NCBI RefSeq assembly: GCF_040730185.1
Contig: NZ_CP160402.1
Location: forward strand, 1,302,001-1,366,000
DNA length: 64,000 nt
DNA from: Streptomyces sp. Je 1-332
GTDB lineage: Bacteria > Actinomycetota > Actinomycetes > Streptomycetales > Streptomycetaceae
Direction of reading: 5' to 3'
The notes beneath the pieces were generated by a model. It worked only from the letters and a program-made list of their open reading frames with translations. It did no database searches and was not told the origin of the DNA. Made by a program: the position numbers and the translations under genes. This document shows, one piece after another, positions 44,104 through 56,449 of the stretch. How positions within the stretch are numbered: position 1 is the stretch's first letter; each line of letters opens with the position of its first letter.

Positions 44104-45336
44104 GTGAGCAGCGACCCGTGGGGCCGCGTCGACGAGACGGGGACCGTGTACGTGCGCAAGGCCGACGGCAGTGAGCGCGAAGTCGGTTCGTGGAAGGCGG
44201 GATCTCCTGACGAGGCCCTCGCCTACTTCGAGCGCAAGTACGACGGTCTGGTCGTCGAGATCGGACTTCTCGAGCGCCGGGTGAAAACGACCGATCTGTC
44301 GGCCAAGGAGGCCATGACCGCCATCGACCACCTGCGCCAGCAGGTGGACGAGGCGCACGCGGTCGGCGATCTGGACGCCCTCAGCACGCGTCTGGACAAG
44401 CTCGTCGAGACCGTCGACGCGCGCCGTGAAGAGCGCAAGGTCCAAAAGGCCAAGCAGTCGGACGAGGCGAGGCACGCCAAGGAGGCGCTGGTCGTCGAGG
44501 CCGAGGAGCTCGCCCAGAGCGAGCAGTGGCGGGCGGCGGGGGAGCGTCTTCGCGCCCTGGTGGACACCTGGAAGGGTCTGCCGCGCCTGGACCGCAAGTC
44601 GGACGACGAGCTGTGGCACCGCTTCTCGCATGCCCGCTCGGCGTTCTCCAAGCGGCGCAAGGCTCACTTCGCCTCGCTTGACGCCCAGCGTGAGGAGGCC
44701 CGCAAGACCAAGGAGAAGCTGGTCGGCGAGGCCGAGGCGCTCTCCGGGTCGACCGACTGGGGTCCGACGGCCGCGCGGTACCGCGACCTGATGACCGAGT
44801 GGAAGGCCGCGGGCCGCGCCCAGCGTGAGCACGAGGACGACCTGTGGAACCGCTTCCGCGGCGCACAGGACGTGTTCTTCGCGGCGCGCAGCTCGGTCTT
44901 CGCGGAGCGGGACGCCGAGCAGACGGAGAACCTGAAGCTGAAGGAGGAGCTGGCCGAGGAGGCCGAGAAGCTCGTCCCGGTGAAGGACCTCAAGTCGGCG
45001 CGCGCCGCCTTCCGTACGCTCAACGAGCGCTGGGAGGCCATCGGCCACGTCCCGCGTGACGCGCGGCCGAAGGTCGAGGGCCGGATGCACGCGGTGGAGC
45101 GCGCCCTGCAGGAGACCGAGGAAGCCGAGTGGCGCCGCACGAACCCCGAGGCGCGAGCCCGGGCCGCGGGCCTGACGGGGCAGCTGCAGGCGGCGGTGGA
45201 CAAGCTGACGGAGCAGATCGAGAAGGCTCGCGCCGCGGGCAACAACGCCAAGGCCGACAAGCTCCAGAGGGAGCTCGACGGCCGCCAGGCGCTGCTCGAC
45301 CAGGCGCTCAAGGGTCTGCACGAGTTCGGCGGCTGA
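44104..45336 (+). CDS. DUF349-family protein
   Basis: A 410-residue coiled-coil-rich acidic protein with three DUF349 repeats: one around residues 145-210 (EQWRAAGERLRALVDTWKGL), one around 220-290 (DWGPTAARYRDLMTEWKAAG), and one around 300-360 (SARAAFRTLNERWEAIGHV). The C-terminal 45 residues are another coiled coil. The GTG at 44104 has AGGAGG 4 nt upstream, which decides the start. Function is unknown; other DUF349 proteins have been linked to stress or nucleoid functions but I cannot assign one. It faces relA across a 25-bp hairpin. Confidence 0.85.
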   Translation: MSSDPWGRVDETGTVYVRKADGSEREVGSWKAGSPDEALAYFERKYDGLVVEIGLLERRVKTTDLSAKEAMTAIDHLRQQVDEAHAVGDLDALSTRLDKLVETVDARREERKVQKAKQSDEARHAKEALVVEAEELAQSEQWRAAGERLRALVDTWKGLPRLDRKSDDELWHRFSHARSAFSKRRKAHFASLDAQREEARKTKEKLVGEAEALSGSTDWGPTAARYRDLMTEWKAAGRAQREHEDDLWNRFRGAQDVFFAARSSVFAERDAEQTENLKLKEELAEEAEKLVPVKDLKSARAAFRTLNERWEAIGHVPRDARPKVEGRMHAVERALQETEEAEWRRTNPEARARAAGLTGQLQAAVDKLTEQIEKARAAGNNAKADKLQRELDGRQALLDQALKGLHEFGG

Positions 45337-45346
45337 GTTTTTCGCA

Positions 45347-45399
45347 CACTACGTAGAGGGGCTCCCGTACGTGACGTACGGGAGCCCCTCTACGTAGTG
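45347..45399. terminator. Bidirectional terminator, 25-bp perfect stem
   Basis: Positions 45347-45371 pair with 45375-45399 without mismatch, leaving a 3-nt loop. It lies between the DUF349 gene and the convergent relA, 10 nt after the first stop and 8 nt from the second. Confidence 0.85.
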
Positions 45400-45406
45400 A
45401 CCCGGT

Positions 45407-47980
<2,574 letters not shown>

Positions 47981-48162
47981 GAGGCGCTCCCTGTGCGCGA
48001 TCCGGGTCCCCCGGTCAGGCCCCGAAGAGCCCATGGTATCGATCCTCGACCGTCGACTCTCCTTCAGCTGGTGAGACGCCCTTCTACGAGAGAAACGCCT
48101 GAGGCGGACGCCGGATTCCTCGGGGCCCGCCTCGGGGTGTGCGTGGTGGCTGCGCGGCCGCC

Positions 48163-48702
48163 TCAGACGGTGAGGAGGGCCTCCAGCGGGGCGCCCTCCA
48201 GGGCCGTCTCCAGCTTGGCGCGGCCCCCGAGGAAGCCGAGCTCCATCAGGACGGCCACACCGGCGACCTGGGCGCCCGCGCGGCGGATGAGCCGCAGGGA
48301 CGCCTCGGCGGTGCCGCCGGTCGCCAGGACGTCGTCGATGACCATGACGCGGTCGTCGGCGGCGAGGTCCTCGGCGTGCACCTCGATCTCGGCACTGCCG
48401 TACTCCAGGTCGTACGACTGGCTGAGCGTGGCTCCGGGGAGCTTGCCCGCCTTCCGTACGGGGATGAAGCCGAGCCCCGCGCGCAGGGCGGCCGGGGCGC
48501 CCAGGATGAAGCCGCGGGCCTCCAGGCCGACGATCTTCGTGGCGCCGTGCCGCACGGCCAGGGCCGCGAGGGCCTCGGTGAGGGCGGCGAAGGCCTCCGG
48601 ATCCGCGAGGAGCGGCGTGATGTCCTTGAACATCACCCCGGGCTCGGGATAGTCGGGAACGTCCCGGATGCGGCTGAGCAGAAGTTCCTGTACCTGGGTC
48701 AT
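48163..48702 (-). CDS. apt: Adenine phosphoribosyltransferase
   Basis: A 179-residue salvage enzyme that makes AMP from adenine and PRPP. It begins [33 protein letters not shown] and the PRPP motif [18 protein letters not shown] are present, with [12 protein letters not shown] as the substrate loop. ATG at 48702 has GAGGTG upstream. It lies between secF (and the small secreted protein on the other strand) and relA, in the conserved secD-secF-apt-relA order. Confidence 0.95.
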   Translation of the reverse strand: MTQVQELLLSRIRDVPDYPEPGVMFKDITPLLADPEAFAALTEALAALAVRHGATKIVGLEARGFILGAPAALRAGLGFIPVRKAGKLPGATLSQSYDLEYGSAEIEVHAEDLAADDRVMVIDDVLATGGTAEASLRLIRRAGAQVAGVAVLMELGFLGGRAKLETALEGAPLEALLTV

Positions 48703-48958
48703 CTGCCCGCACCTCGTCGTTGTTGATCCGAACGCCTCGTTCGACGCGGCGAGTAACTTTAGCAAAACCCGATGACCCCACCCCGCCCGCGCCAACCCGC
48801 CCGGTCCGCCGGGTCGGCCCCGAGGGCAACTAGTGCAAATTTACACGGAGTTGACGAAGAGCCAACCTCAGACGTTGCTCAAGTGACTGGAGTGGAAAGG
48901 CGACCGCGTGGCAAGATCATCCGTGACCGCCCCTTCTCGGGGCTAAAACGGAGGAACA

Positions 48959-49390
48959 GTGCATATCTCTCGAAAGATTGCCACCGGGGTCGTTCCCCTC
49001 GTGGCGATGACCGCTCTCGCCGGGGCGGCGTCTCCCGCAGGCGCCACCAGCGAAAAGACCACCAAGAACGCATCGGTCACGACCATGGCCAGTTGCAACG
49101 GCTGGCAGAACGCCGGCGGAGTCGCGGGCCGCTGGACCAAGTCCAAGGACCCGTGCTCGCTGTGGGGGCAGAAGGGCATGAAGGTCCGCTACCGCTGGGC
49201 GGCGGAGCGCGGTACACCCTGCATCAAGGTCAAGGGCTTCAAGTACAACAAGTCGACGAAGAAGTACGTGGCCAAGTGGTACAACGCGGGCTGCGGCAAG
49301 AGCGGGTTCATCAAGAACGTGCCGTGGGGGAACGTCGCGGCACACCCCGAGATCAAGATCAAGGGCTTCTCGCTGCTCAAGTGGCAGTAA
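48959..49390 (+). CDS. Small secreted four-cysteine protein
   Basis: A 143-residue protein with a clear signal peptide (residues 1-29, ending AGAASPAGA before TSEK). The mature part is basic and contains exactly four cysteines, C46, C66, C88 and C112, enough for two disulfides. Lysine- and tryptophan-rich segments (KVKGFKYNKSTKKYVAKWYN) suggest a compact extracellular domain. GGAGGAACA precedes the GTG at 48959. It interrupts the secF-apt gene pair on the opposite strand and has its own terminator, so it is probably an accessory insertion. I do not recognise the family and give no function. Confidence 0.8.
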   Translation: MHISRKIATGVVPLVAMTALAGAASPAGATSEKTTKNASVTTMASCNGWQNAGGVAGRWTKSKDPCSLWGQKGMKVRYRWAAERGTPCIKVKGFKYNKSTKKYVAKWYNAGCGKSGFIKNVPWGNVAAHPEIKIKGFSLLKWQ

Positions 49391-49416
49391 GCCTCGTCGG
49401 CTCCTGAGCTGAATCT

Positions 49417-49458
49417 AGTACGGGCTCCGCTCCTCGCAAGAGGAGCGGAGCCCGTACT
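49417..49458 (+). terminator. Terminator of the small secreted protein gene
   Basis: A 19-bp perfect stem (49417-49435 with 49440-49458) and a 4-nt GCAA loop, followed by TCTGTCTTCTGT. It may also stop secF transcripts from the other side. Confidence 0.85.
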
Positions 49459-49501
49459 TCTGTCTTCTGTGCTTCTGCCGAAGCCGGTGGTCCGGCCTCG
49501 G

Positions 49502-50632
49502 TCAGCGGCGCTTCCCCGAGGGGCGGCCACGGCCGCGGCCGCGAGCCTGCGGTTGCGTACGGCGCTGGCCGCCGACCACTCCGGCGGCCGCCGGGACGTC
49601 GTCGCCCTCGGGCGTGTCAGCGTCACGCGGCGGCGCCTCGGTGTCCAGCGACTCTCCCTTGGCGGCGGCGGCCGCGCGCTTGGCGAGCACCCGCTTCTTC
49701 AGGGCCTTCATCGCCGGCTCGCGCTCCTTGAGGTCGGCGACGAGCGGAGTGGCGATGAAGATCGAGGAGTACGCTCCGGCCGCGAGACCCACGAAGAGCG
49801 ACAGCGAGATGTCGTTCAGCATGCCCGCGCCGAGCGCACCGCCACCGATGAACAGGAGGCCCGCCACCGGAAGGAGCGCGACCACCGTGGTGTTGATGGA
49901 ACGCACCAGGGTGCTGTTGATCGACCGGTTGGCGATCTCGCTGTAGGTGAACCTCGTCTGCTTGGCCGCGTCCTTGCCCTGCTCCTTGAGCGAGTCGAAG
50001 ACGACCACGGTGTCGTAGAGCGAGTAACCGAGAATGGTCAGCAGACCGATCACGGTGCCCGGGGTGACCTCGAAGCCGACCAGGGAGTAGATACCGACCG
50101 TGATCGTGATGTCGTGGATCAGGGCGACCAGTGCGGCGACTGCCATCCGCCACTCGAAGGCGATCGCCAGATAGATCACGCACAGGACGAGGAAGACACC
50201 GAGGCCGGTCCACGCCTTGTTGGCGATCTGTTCACCCCAACTGGGGCCGACCAGATCGGCGTTGACGTCCTTCGCCGGGACGCCGAGGTCCTTGGCGAGC
50301 TCTTCCTTGATCTGGTCGGACTTGTTCGTGTCCACACCCGAGATCTGGACGCGCATCGTGTCGTTGCCGAGCTTCTGGACGATGGCCTGGTGTCCCGAGG
50401 CCTTCTCCGCCGACTCCTGGGCCTGTTCGACCGAGGCGGCAGTCTTCGGCGTGGTGAAGACCGCGCCGCCCTTGAACTCGATGCCCATGTTGAGGCCTTG
50501 GACGGCCAGGGCGACGATCGCCGTGATGGTGATCAGGACAGAGACGCCGTACCAGATCTTCCGCTTGCCGATGAAGTCGTAGCCGACTTCGCCGTGGAAG
50601 AGCCGGGCGCCGAGGTTGCCGAGCTTCGACAT
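49502..50632 (-). CDS. secF: Protein translocase subunit SecF
   Basis: A 376-residue membrane protein with six transmembrane helices and a large first periplasmic-type domain. MGIEFKGGAVFTT is the SecF/D signature; HDITITVGIYSLVG and TILGYSLYDTVVVFDSLKE are conserved transmembrane motifs. The C-terminal 100 residues are basic and low-complexity (KRRAAA-type and QARGRGRGRPSGKRR). SecDF uses the proton gradient to pull translocating proteins. ATG at 50632 has AGGAGG upstream and lies 1 nt after the secD stop. Confidence 0.94.
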   Translation of the reverse strand: MSKLGNLGARLFHGEVGYDFIGKRKIWYGVSVLITITAIVALAVQGLNMGIEFKGGAVFTTPKTAASVEQAQESAEKASGHQAIVQKLGNDTMRVQISGVDTNKSDQIKEELAKDLGVPAKDVNADLVGPSWGEQIANKAWTGLGVFLVLCVIYLAIAFEWRMAVAALVALIHDITITVGIYSLVGFEVTPGTVIGLLTILGYSLYDTVVVFDSLKEQGKDAAKQTRFTYSEIANRSINSTLVRSINTTVVALLPVAGLLFIGGGALGAGMLNDISLSLFVGLAAGAYSSIFIATPLVADLKEREPAMKALKKRVLAKRAAAAAKGESLDTEAPPRDADTPEGDDVPAAAGVVGGQRRTQPQARGRGRGRPSGKRR

Positions 50633-50633
50633 C

Positions 50634-52403
50634 TCACGCCTCCTTCGGGTCGGAGCCAGCGGAACCAGGGGTACGGCGGGTGCGGCGCAGCGGGGGCTTG
50701 GCACCCAGTCGCGTCGGGTCGATCCCGGACCACTTGTGGCCGCTCGCGAAGAACTTCTTGCGGGCCATGATCGTCATCAGCGGCTTGGTGAAGAGGAAGA
50801 CCACCACGACGTCGAGCAGAGTGGTCAGACCGAGCGTGAAGGCGAAGCCCTGCACCTTGCCGACGGTGACGATGTAGAGCACCGCGGCGGCGAGGAAGGA
50901 CACGAAGTCCGAGACCAGGATGGTGCGCCGGGCGCGCGGCCAGGCCCGCTCGACGGAGGGGCGCAGTGTGCGGCCCTCGCGGATCTCGTCCCGGATGCGT
51001 TCGAAGTACACGATGAACGAGTCCGCGGTGATACCGATCGCAACGATCGCACCACACACCGCGGGCAGGTTGAGTGCGAAGCCGATGGCCGGACCGAGCA
51101 AGGTCATGATCGTGTACGTGAGGATGCCGGAGGCGACGAGGCTCAGCAGGGCGATGAAGGCCAGGCCCCGGTAGTAGGCCACCAGGTAGATGACGACCAG
51201 CGCCAGGCCGATGGCACCGGCGATCAGACCGGCGTGCAGCTGCTCACCGCCGAGCGCGGCGGTGACGGTGGTGACGCTGTCCTCGTGGAAGGTGAGCGGC
51301 AGGGCGCCGTAGGACAGCATGTTCGCCAGGTCCTTGGCCGACTCCTGGGTGAAGCTGCCGCTGATCTCGGCGTTGGAGCTCAGCTGCGAGCTGACGCGCG
51401 GGGCCGAGACGACGTCCCCGTCCAGAACGATCGCGAACTGGTTCTGCGGCTCGGTCTGCTTCATCAGCTTGCCGGTGGTCGCGGCGAACTTCTTGGAGCC
51501 GTCCTTGGTGAAGTCCATCGTGACGATCCAGATGCCACGCTCGGGGTCGAGCACGGCCTTGGCGTCCTTGACGTCCTTGCCCTCGACCTCGGCCGGGCCC
51601 AGGACGTACTTCTCCCACTGGCCGGCGCTGTTCTTGCCGCAGGCCGCCATCGGGTCGCTCGGCTTGACGCCTTCGGTGGCCTTGACCCGGCTGCTCTGCT
51701 TGGTGCAGTCGAGCGCGGTGAACTTCTCCTGCAGCTCCTTCGTGGCCGCGTCCGCCGAAGGGGTCGGCGACGGGGCGTCGCTGCCCTTGGGCTTGTCCGA
51801 GGCCTTGGGCGACGGAGTGGGGTCGGCCTTCAGGGCGTCGGTGACGGCACGGCCCTTGGGGCTCTCGGTCGCGCCGGGCGAGGACGCCTCGTCCTTGCCG
51901 TCCGCGCTGTCCGCGCTGTCCTTGCCGTCCTTGTCACCCTTGTCGGTCGCCTTCGGCGAACCGGACGGGCTTGCGGAGGGATCGGGGGTCGGCGCTCCGG
52001 CCGCCATCGTCATCACGGGACGGAAGTAGAGCTGCGCGGTCGTGCCGACCTGCTCGCGCGCCTGCTTCTGGTTCGTGCCCTTGGGGATGTTGACGATGAT
52101 GTTGCGGTCGCCCTGGGTCTGGACCTCGGCCTCGGAGACACCGAGACCGTTGACACGGCGCTCGATGATGCCCACGGCTGTGTCCATGTTGGTCTTGTTG
52201 ACCGCGTTGGGCTTGCCGGGCTCACTCTTGGCACCGAGCGTGATGCTCGTTCCGCCTGCGAGGTCGATGCCCAGGCGCGGGGTGGTGTGACCGGAGAGGA
52301 ACATCCCCCCGGTGAGCGCCACCATGGCGATCAGGATGAGGGCCAGGGAACGGCCCGGCTTCCCCTGGCCGCTCTGCCTCCGGCCCTTCTTCGGTGCTGC
52401 CAC
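50634..52403 (-). CDS. secD: Protein translocase subunit SecD with a low-complexity insert
   Basis: A 589-residue partner of SecF. RLGIDLAGGTSITLG is the signature; six transmembrane helices with AGAIGLALVVIYLVAYYRGL and NLPAVCGAIVAIGITADSFI follow. Residues 137-220 are an Ala/Ser/Pro/Asp/Lys-rich insert in the external P1 domain (for example DKGDKDGKDSADSADGK) that ordinary SecD lacks; it is probably disordered. GTG start at 52403. It is followed by secF and preceded by yajC after 142 nt. Confidence 0.95.
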   Translation of the reverse strand: MAAPKKGRRQSGQGKPGRSLALILIAMVALTGGMFLSGHTTPRLGIDLAGGTSITLGAKSEPGKPNAVNKTNMDTAVGIIERRVNGLGVSEAEVQTQGDRNIIVNIPKGTNQKQAREQVGTTAQLYFRPVMTMAAGAPTPDPSASPSGSPKATDKGDKDGKDSADSADGKDEASSPGATESPKGRAVTDALKADPTPSPKASDKPKGSDAPSPTPSADAATKELQEKFTALDCTKQSSRVKATEGVKPSDPMAACGKNSAGQWEKYVLGPAEVEGKDVKDAKAVLDPERGIWIVTMDFTKDGSKKFAATTGKLMKQTEPQNQFAIVLDGDVVSAPRVSSQLSSNAEISGSFTQESAKDLANMLSYGALPLTFHEDSVTTVTAALGGEQLHAGLIAGAIGLALVVIYLVAYYRGLAFIALLSLVASGILTYTIMTLLGPAIGFALNLPAVCGAIVAIGITADSFIVYFERIRDEIREGRTLRPSVERAWPRARRTILVSDFVSFLAAAVLYIVTVGKVQGFAFTLGLTTLLDVVVVFLFTKPLMTIMARKKFFASGHKWSGIDPTRLGAKPPLRRTRRTPGSAGSDPKEA

Positions 52404-52545
52404 CTTCTCGTTTCTCCCTGTCCAACCGCCCGGAACCCATTACGTGCCGTGAGCGGCCATGAAGTGGTGTCGAGACCCGTCACGAGACCCACGCACCGAG
52501 GGGGCCGTGGCTGCGCGGTCCGCGCGCCACGAGCCCCGGTGGTGG

Positions 52546-53013
52546 CTACTTCGTGTCGGACTCGCCGTCGGTCTTCTTCGGCTCGGCGTCATCGGCCTTG
52601 GGGGCGCTGTCCGCGTCCTTCTTGCCGAGGTCGATGGGCGAGTCGTCGGAAGCGTCGGCGGCGGGCTCGTCGGTCTCGGTCAGGGAGGAGGCGTCGTCCG
52701 GGACGACGGGGTCGTCCGACTTCACGGCACTCGTGCCGTGGATGATGCGGTTGTACTCGTCGTCCTCGAGGACGGCGCCCACGGAGTTCTTCGCGTAGAA
52801 CGCGTGCACGCCGGGAGCCACCTCAAGGAGGACGGCGTCGTCGTGAACCTCCTTGACGGTGGCGTACATGCCCCCGATCGTGCGGATGCCGGTGCCGGGC
52901 TGCATCTCATTGCGCATCTGCGCCGCCGCCTGCTGCTTCTTCTTGGCGGAGCGCGTCATCAGGAACATGGCCCCGATGAGCACGATGAAGGGGAGGAGGG
53001 TCACGATATTCAC
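52546..53013 (-). CDS. yajC: Preprotein translocase subunit YajC
   Basis: A 155-residue protein with one N-terminal transmembrane helix (VNIVTLLPFIVLIGAMFLM) and a compact cytoplasmic domain (QPGTGIRTIGGMYATVKEVH ... LLEVAPGVHAFYAKNSV). It is followed by an acidic low-complexity tail of 60 residues. YajC binds SecDF. The GTG at 53013 is the family start; an ATG at 53034 adds seven residues and has no ribosome-binding site. It lies between ruvB and secD in the typical ruvCAB-yajC-secDF order. Confidence 0.93.
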   Translation of the reverse strand: MNIVTLLPFIVLIGAMFLMTRSAKKKQQAAAQMRNEMQPGTGIRTIGGMYATVKEVHDDAVLLEVAPGVHAFYAKNSVGAVLEDDEYNRIIHGTSAVKSDDPVVPDDASSLTETDEPAADASDDSPIDLGKKDADSAPKADDAEPKKTDGESDTK

Positions 53014-53177
53014 GGGACGGAGTTTCCTTCGCATGACCGCGCGGATAAGCGGCCTGATGGACGGGGGTGGGCACGCCGCCCACAAGGGCGGCATCGGCGG
53101 AGTCTAAGCGAGTCCGCACCTAACGAACAACGCTCAGCATGGCACCGCAGTTCCTGACCGGGCGAGTACGCGCGCCG

Positions 53178-54260
53178 TCACGCCCCGAACAGGTCCCCTT
53201 GTCCGATTCCGCCCGCCTGCCGCGGCGGAACAAGGCCGAGATGCGCCCATGCGGCGGGCGTCCCGACCCGGCCCCGCGGGGTCCGCGCGAGCAGTCCCTC
53301 CCGTACCAGGAAGGGCTCGGCGACCTCCTCGACCGTCTCGCGCTCCTCCCCCACGGCGACGGCGAGCGTCGACAGACCGACGGGTCCGCCGCCGAACAGC
53401 TTGAGCAGGGCCTCCAGGACCGCGCGGTCGAGGCGGTCGAGGCCCCGGCCGTCGACCTCGTAGACCTTGAGGGCGGCGCCCGCGATGTCCCTGTTGATCG
53501 CGCCGTCGGCCTTGACCTGCGCGTAGTCCCGCACGCGGCGCAGCAGACGGTTGGCGATACGGGGCGTTCCGCGCGAGCGCCCGGCGATCTCGGCGGCGCC
53601 CGCCGGGTCGATCTCCACGTCGAGCAGCTGTGCGGAGCGGTGGATCACGCGCTCCAGCTCGGCGGGTTCGTAGAACTCCATGTGCGCGGTGAAACCGAAG
53701 CGGTCGCGCAGCGGCGGCGGCAGCAGGCCCGCCCTGGTGGTGGCGCCGACCAGGGTGAAGGGCGGCAGCTCCAGCGGGATGGCGGTGGCGCCGGGCCCCT
53801 TGCCGACGATGACGTCGACGCGGAAGTCCTCCATCGCCATGTAGAGCATCTCTTCGGCGGGCCGGGACATCCGGTGGATCTCGTCGAGGAAGAGCACCTC
53901 TCCCTCCTGAAGGGAGGAGAGGATCGCGGCGAGGTCTCCCGCGTGCTGGATGGCGGGGCCGCTGGTGATGCGGATCGGGGCGCCCATCTCGGCCGCGATG
54001 ATCATCGACAGGGTGGTCTTGCCGAGGCCGGGGGCTCCCGAGAGCAGCACGTGGTCGGCGGTGGCGCCCCGCGCGCGGGCGGCACGCAGGACGAGGTCGA
54101 GCTGCTCGCGGACCTTCTCCTGGCCGATGAACTCGCCCAGGTCCTTCGGGCGAAGGGCGGCCTCGACCGCCTGGTCCTCGCCGTCGGCGGACGCACCGAC
54201 GAGCCGCTCGGCCGCCCCCGCGGGGGCGGTCGTGTCGTCGGTGGTCTCGTCCCAGTTCAT
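53178..54260 (-). CDS. ruvB: Holliday junction branch-migration helicase RuvB
   Basis: A 360-residue AAA+ motor. Walker [14 protein letters not shown], Walker [19 protein letters not shown], sensor 1 [11 protein letters not shown] and the C-terminal winged helix ([20 protein letters not shown]) are present. ATG at 54260 has GAGG upstream and is the conserved start MNWDETTDD. It follows ruvA by 47 nt. Confidence 0.96.
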   Translation of the reverse strand: MNWDETTDDTTAPAGAAERLVGASADGEDQAVEAALRPKDLGEFIGQEKVREQLDLVLRAARARGATADHVLLSGAPGLGKTTLSMIIAAEMGAPIRITSGPAIQHAGDLAAILSSLQEGEVLFLDEIHRMSRPAEEMLYMAMEDFRVDVIVGKGPGATAIPLELPPFTLVGATTRAGLLPPPLRDRFGFTAHMEFYEPAELERVIHRSAQLLDVEIDPAGAAEIAGRSRGTPRIANRLLRRVRDYAQVKADGAINRDIAGAALKVYEVDGRGLDRLDRAVLEALLKLFGGGPVGLSTLAVAVGEERETVEEVAEPFLVREGLLARTPRGRVGTPAAWAHLGLVPPRQAGGIGQGDLFGA

Positions 54261-54307
54261 GAGCTCGCCTCGCGATGTGGTTCTGGTGGTGAAGGGGCCG
54301 GCACGTG

Positions 54308-54916
54308 CTAGCGGGTGCGGTTCAGCGTCTGCAGCGCGGCCTTGAGGAGCTGGCCCACCTGCGGCTTCTCGGACGCCTCGGCCTGCGGGGTGACGGCGGC
54401 GACGGCTTCGTCGGCCTCCCGCGTCGCGTACCCGAGCCCGATGAGCGCCGCGTGCAGCTGGTCGCTCCAACCGGAGGTGACAGGGGTGCCGATCGCGGGG
54501 CCGCCCGTGCCGATGGGCTCGCCGAGGCGGTCCTTGTACTCCAGGAGCAGCTTCTGGGCGCCCTTCTTGCCGATGCCCGGGACCGCGGTGAGCGCCTTCT
54601 CGTCGCCGGTGGCGACCGCGCGGCGCAGGGCGTCCGGGCTGTGCACGGCGAGCATGGCCTGCGCGAGGCGCGGCCCGACGCCGCTCGCGGTCTGCAGGAG
54701 CTCGAAGGTCTGGCGCTCGTCGTCGTCCGCGAAGCCGTACAGGGTCAGGGAGTCCTCGCGGACGACCAGGGAGGTGGCGAGCTTGGTCTGCTGGCCGATC
54801 CGCAGGGTGGAGAGGGTGTTCGGCGCGCACTGGATGGCCATGCCGATGCCACCTACCTCGACCACCGCGGCATCGGGGGCGAGGGCGGCGACGGGGCCGC
54901 TGACGAAGGCGATCAT
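54308..54916 (-). CDS. ruvA: Holliday junction DNA-binding protein RuvA
   Basis: A 202-residue subunit whose tetramer clamps the four-way junction. Start [20 protein letters not shown], the OB-fold, two helix-hairpin-helix motifs ([17 protein letters not shown] and [19 protein letters not shown]) and the C-terminal RuvB-binding domain are present. ATG at 54916 overlaps the ruvC stop by 4 nt. Confidence 0.96.
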   Translation of the reverse strand: MIAFVSGPVAALAPDAAVVEVGGIGMAIQCAPNTLSTLRIGQQTKLATSLVVREDSLTLYGFADDDERQTFELLQTASGVGPRLAQAMLAVHSPDALRRAVATGDEKALTAVPGIGKKGAQKLLLEYKDRLGEPIGTGGPAIGTPVTSGWSDQLHAALIGLGYATREADEAVAAVTPQAEASEKPQVGQLLKAALQTLNRTR

Positions 54917-55515
54917 GCGGTACGGCCTTTCTGTGCTGCCCGGGCTGTACGGGCGGTCGGGGCTTTCGGGGTCTTCGACGCGTGCAGGGCCGCCGCCTGC
55001 TGAAGGCGGTTCTGGGCCACGGCCTGCTGGAGGCGGTTCTTGGCAGGGGCGCGCCAGATGTGGCAGATGGCGAGGGCGAGGGCGTCCGCCGCGTCGGCGG
55101 GCTTGGGCGGTGCGTCCAGCCGCAGGAGGCGGGTGACCATCGCGCCGACCTGTGCCTTGTCCGCGCGGCCGTTGCCGGTGACGGCGGCCTTGACCTCGCT
55201 GGGCGTGTGCAGGGCGACGGGGATGCCGCGGCGGGACGCGCAGAGCATGGCGACGGCGCTGGCCTGGGCGGTGCCCATGACCGTACGGACGTTGTGCTGG
55301 CTGAACACGCGCTCCACGGCGAGGACTTCGGGGTCGTGCTCGTCGAGCCACTGCTCGATGCCCCGCTCGATGGCGACCAGGCGGTGGCCGAGCTCGGCGT
55401 CCGGCGGCGTCCGTACGACACCGACGCCACGCATGGTGAGCGGTCGTCCGGCCACTCCGTCGACGACCCCCACACCGCACCGGGTCAGGCCGGGGTCCAC
55501 CCCCAGTACGCGCAT
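54913..55515 (-). CDS. ruvC: Holliday junction resolvase RuvC
   Basis: A 200-residue endonuclease. Acidic residues of the RNase H fold lie in [12 protein letters not shown] (Asp7), LAVERVF (Glu) and [12 protein letters not shown] (Asp, Asp). The C-terminus adds a short near-repeat ([18 protein letters not shown]) and a basic tail that most RuvC lack. A run of purines (GAGGGGAGGGGG) precedes the ATG at 55515. It overlaps ruvA. Confidence 0.96.
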   Translation of the reverse strand: MRVLGVDPGLTRCGVGVVDGVAGRPLTMRGVGVVRTPPDAELGHRLVAIERGIEQWLDEHDPEVLAVERVFSQHNVRTVMGTAQASAVAMLCASRRGIPVALHTPSEVKAAVTGNGRADKAQVGAMVTRLLRLDAPPKPADAADALALAICHIWRAPAKNRLQQAVAQNRLQQAAALHASKTPKAPTARTARAAQKGRTA

Positions 55516-55587
55516 GCGCGCCCCCTCCCCTCGTCGCGGCAACGATCTTTGACTGCGAGCCAGGCTATCCGCTGCCACTGACAACAG

Positions 55588-55625
55588 CGGCGGGCCGGTG
55601 GACGTGTGTCCCACCCGGCCCGCCG
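55588..55625 (-). terminator. Terminator of yebC
   Basis: A 14-bp stem with one bulged base (55588-55601 with 55611-55625) lies about 24 nt past the yebC stop and upstream of ruvC, so ruvC probably starts a new transcript. Confidence 0.7.
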
Positions 55626-55648
55626 AAAAAGCTCAGCTCGTGGCAGCG

Positions 55649-56401
55649 CTACGCGTCGACCTTCTCCATGACCTCGTCGCTCACGTCGAAGTTGGCGAAG
55701 ACGTTCTGCACGTCGTCGCTGTCCTCCAGCGCGTCGATGAGCTTGAAGATCTTCCGCGCACCGTCCTCGTCCAGCTCGACCTGCATGGTCGGGACGAAGT
55801 TGGCGTCGGCCGAGTCGTACTCGATGCCGGCCTCCTGGAGCGCGGTGCGGACCGCGACCATGTCGGTGGCCTCGGAGAGGACCTCGAAGGACTCGCCCAG
55901 GTCGTTGACCTCCTCGGCGCCCGCGTCCAGGACCGCGCCCAGGACGTCGTCCTCGCCGAGCTCGCCCTTGGGGACGATGACGACGCCCTTGCGGTTGAAG
56001 AGGTACGAGACGGATCCCGGGTCGGCCATCGAGCCGCCGTTGCGGGTCATCGCGACGCGTACGTCCGATGCCGCGCGGTTGCGGTTGTCGGTGAGGCACT
56101 CGATGAGCACCGCGACGCCGTTCGGGCCGTAGCCCTCGTACATGATCGTCTCGTAGTCGGCGCCACCGGCTTCGAGGCCGGCGCCGCGCTTGACCGCGGA
56201 GTCGATGTTCTTGTTCGGGACCGAGCTCTTCTTGGCCTTCTGGATGGCGTCGAAGAGGGTCGGGTTGCCGGACACGTCGGCGCCGCCCGTACGGGCCGCG
56301 ACCTCGATGTTCTTGATCATCTTCGCGAAGAGCTTGCCGCGCTTGGCGTCAATCACGGCCTTCTTGTGCTTCGTCGTAGCCCATTTAGAGTGGCCGGACA
56401 T
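55649..56401 (-). CDS. YebC/PmpR-family protein
   Basis: A 250-residue three-domain protein: [20 protein letters not shown] is the invariant start, and [20 protein letters not shown] is the second landmark. The family is annotated as transcriptional regulator; some members help ribosomes at proline stretches. Conserved between pdxT and ruvC in Actinobacteria. It follows pdxT by 48 nt. Confidence 0.94.
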   Translation of the reverse strand: MSGHSKWATTKHKKAVIDAKRGKLFAKMIKNIEVAARTGGADVSGNPTLFDAIQKAKKSSVPNKNIDSAVKRGAGLEAGGADYETIMYEGYGPNGVAVLIECLTDNRNRAASDVRVAMTRNGGSMADPGSVSYLFNRKGVVIVPKGELGEDDVLGAVLDAGAEEVNDLGESFEVLSEATDMVAVRTALQEAGIEYDSADANFVPTMQVELDEDGARKIFKLIDALEDSDDVQNVFANFDVSDEVMEKVDA

Positions 56402-56449
56402 CTGCCTGTCTCCTTCGCGTTACCCAACTGTACGAACGCAGAGATCCTA

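Noticed and set aside
48099..48166. 9-bp inverted repeat CTGAGGCGG / CCGCCTCAG between relA and apt
   Set aside because: The loop is 50 nt and the right arm covers the apt stop; it is too weak to call a terminator.
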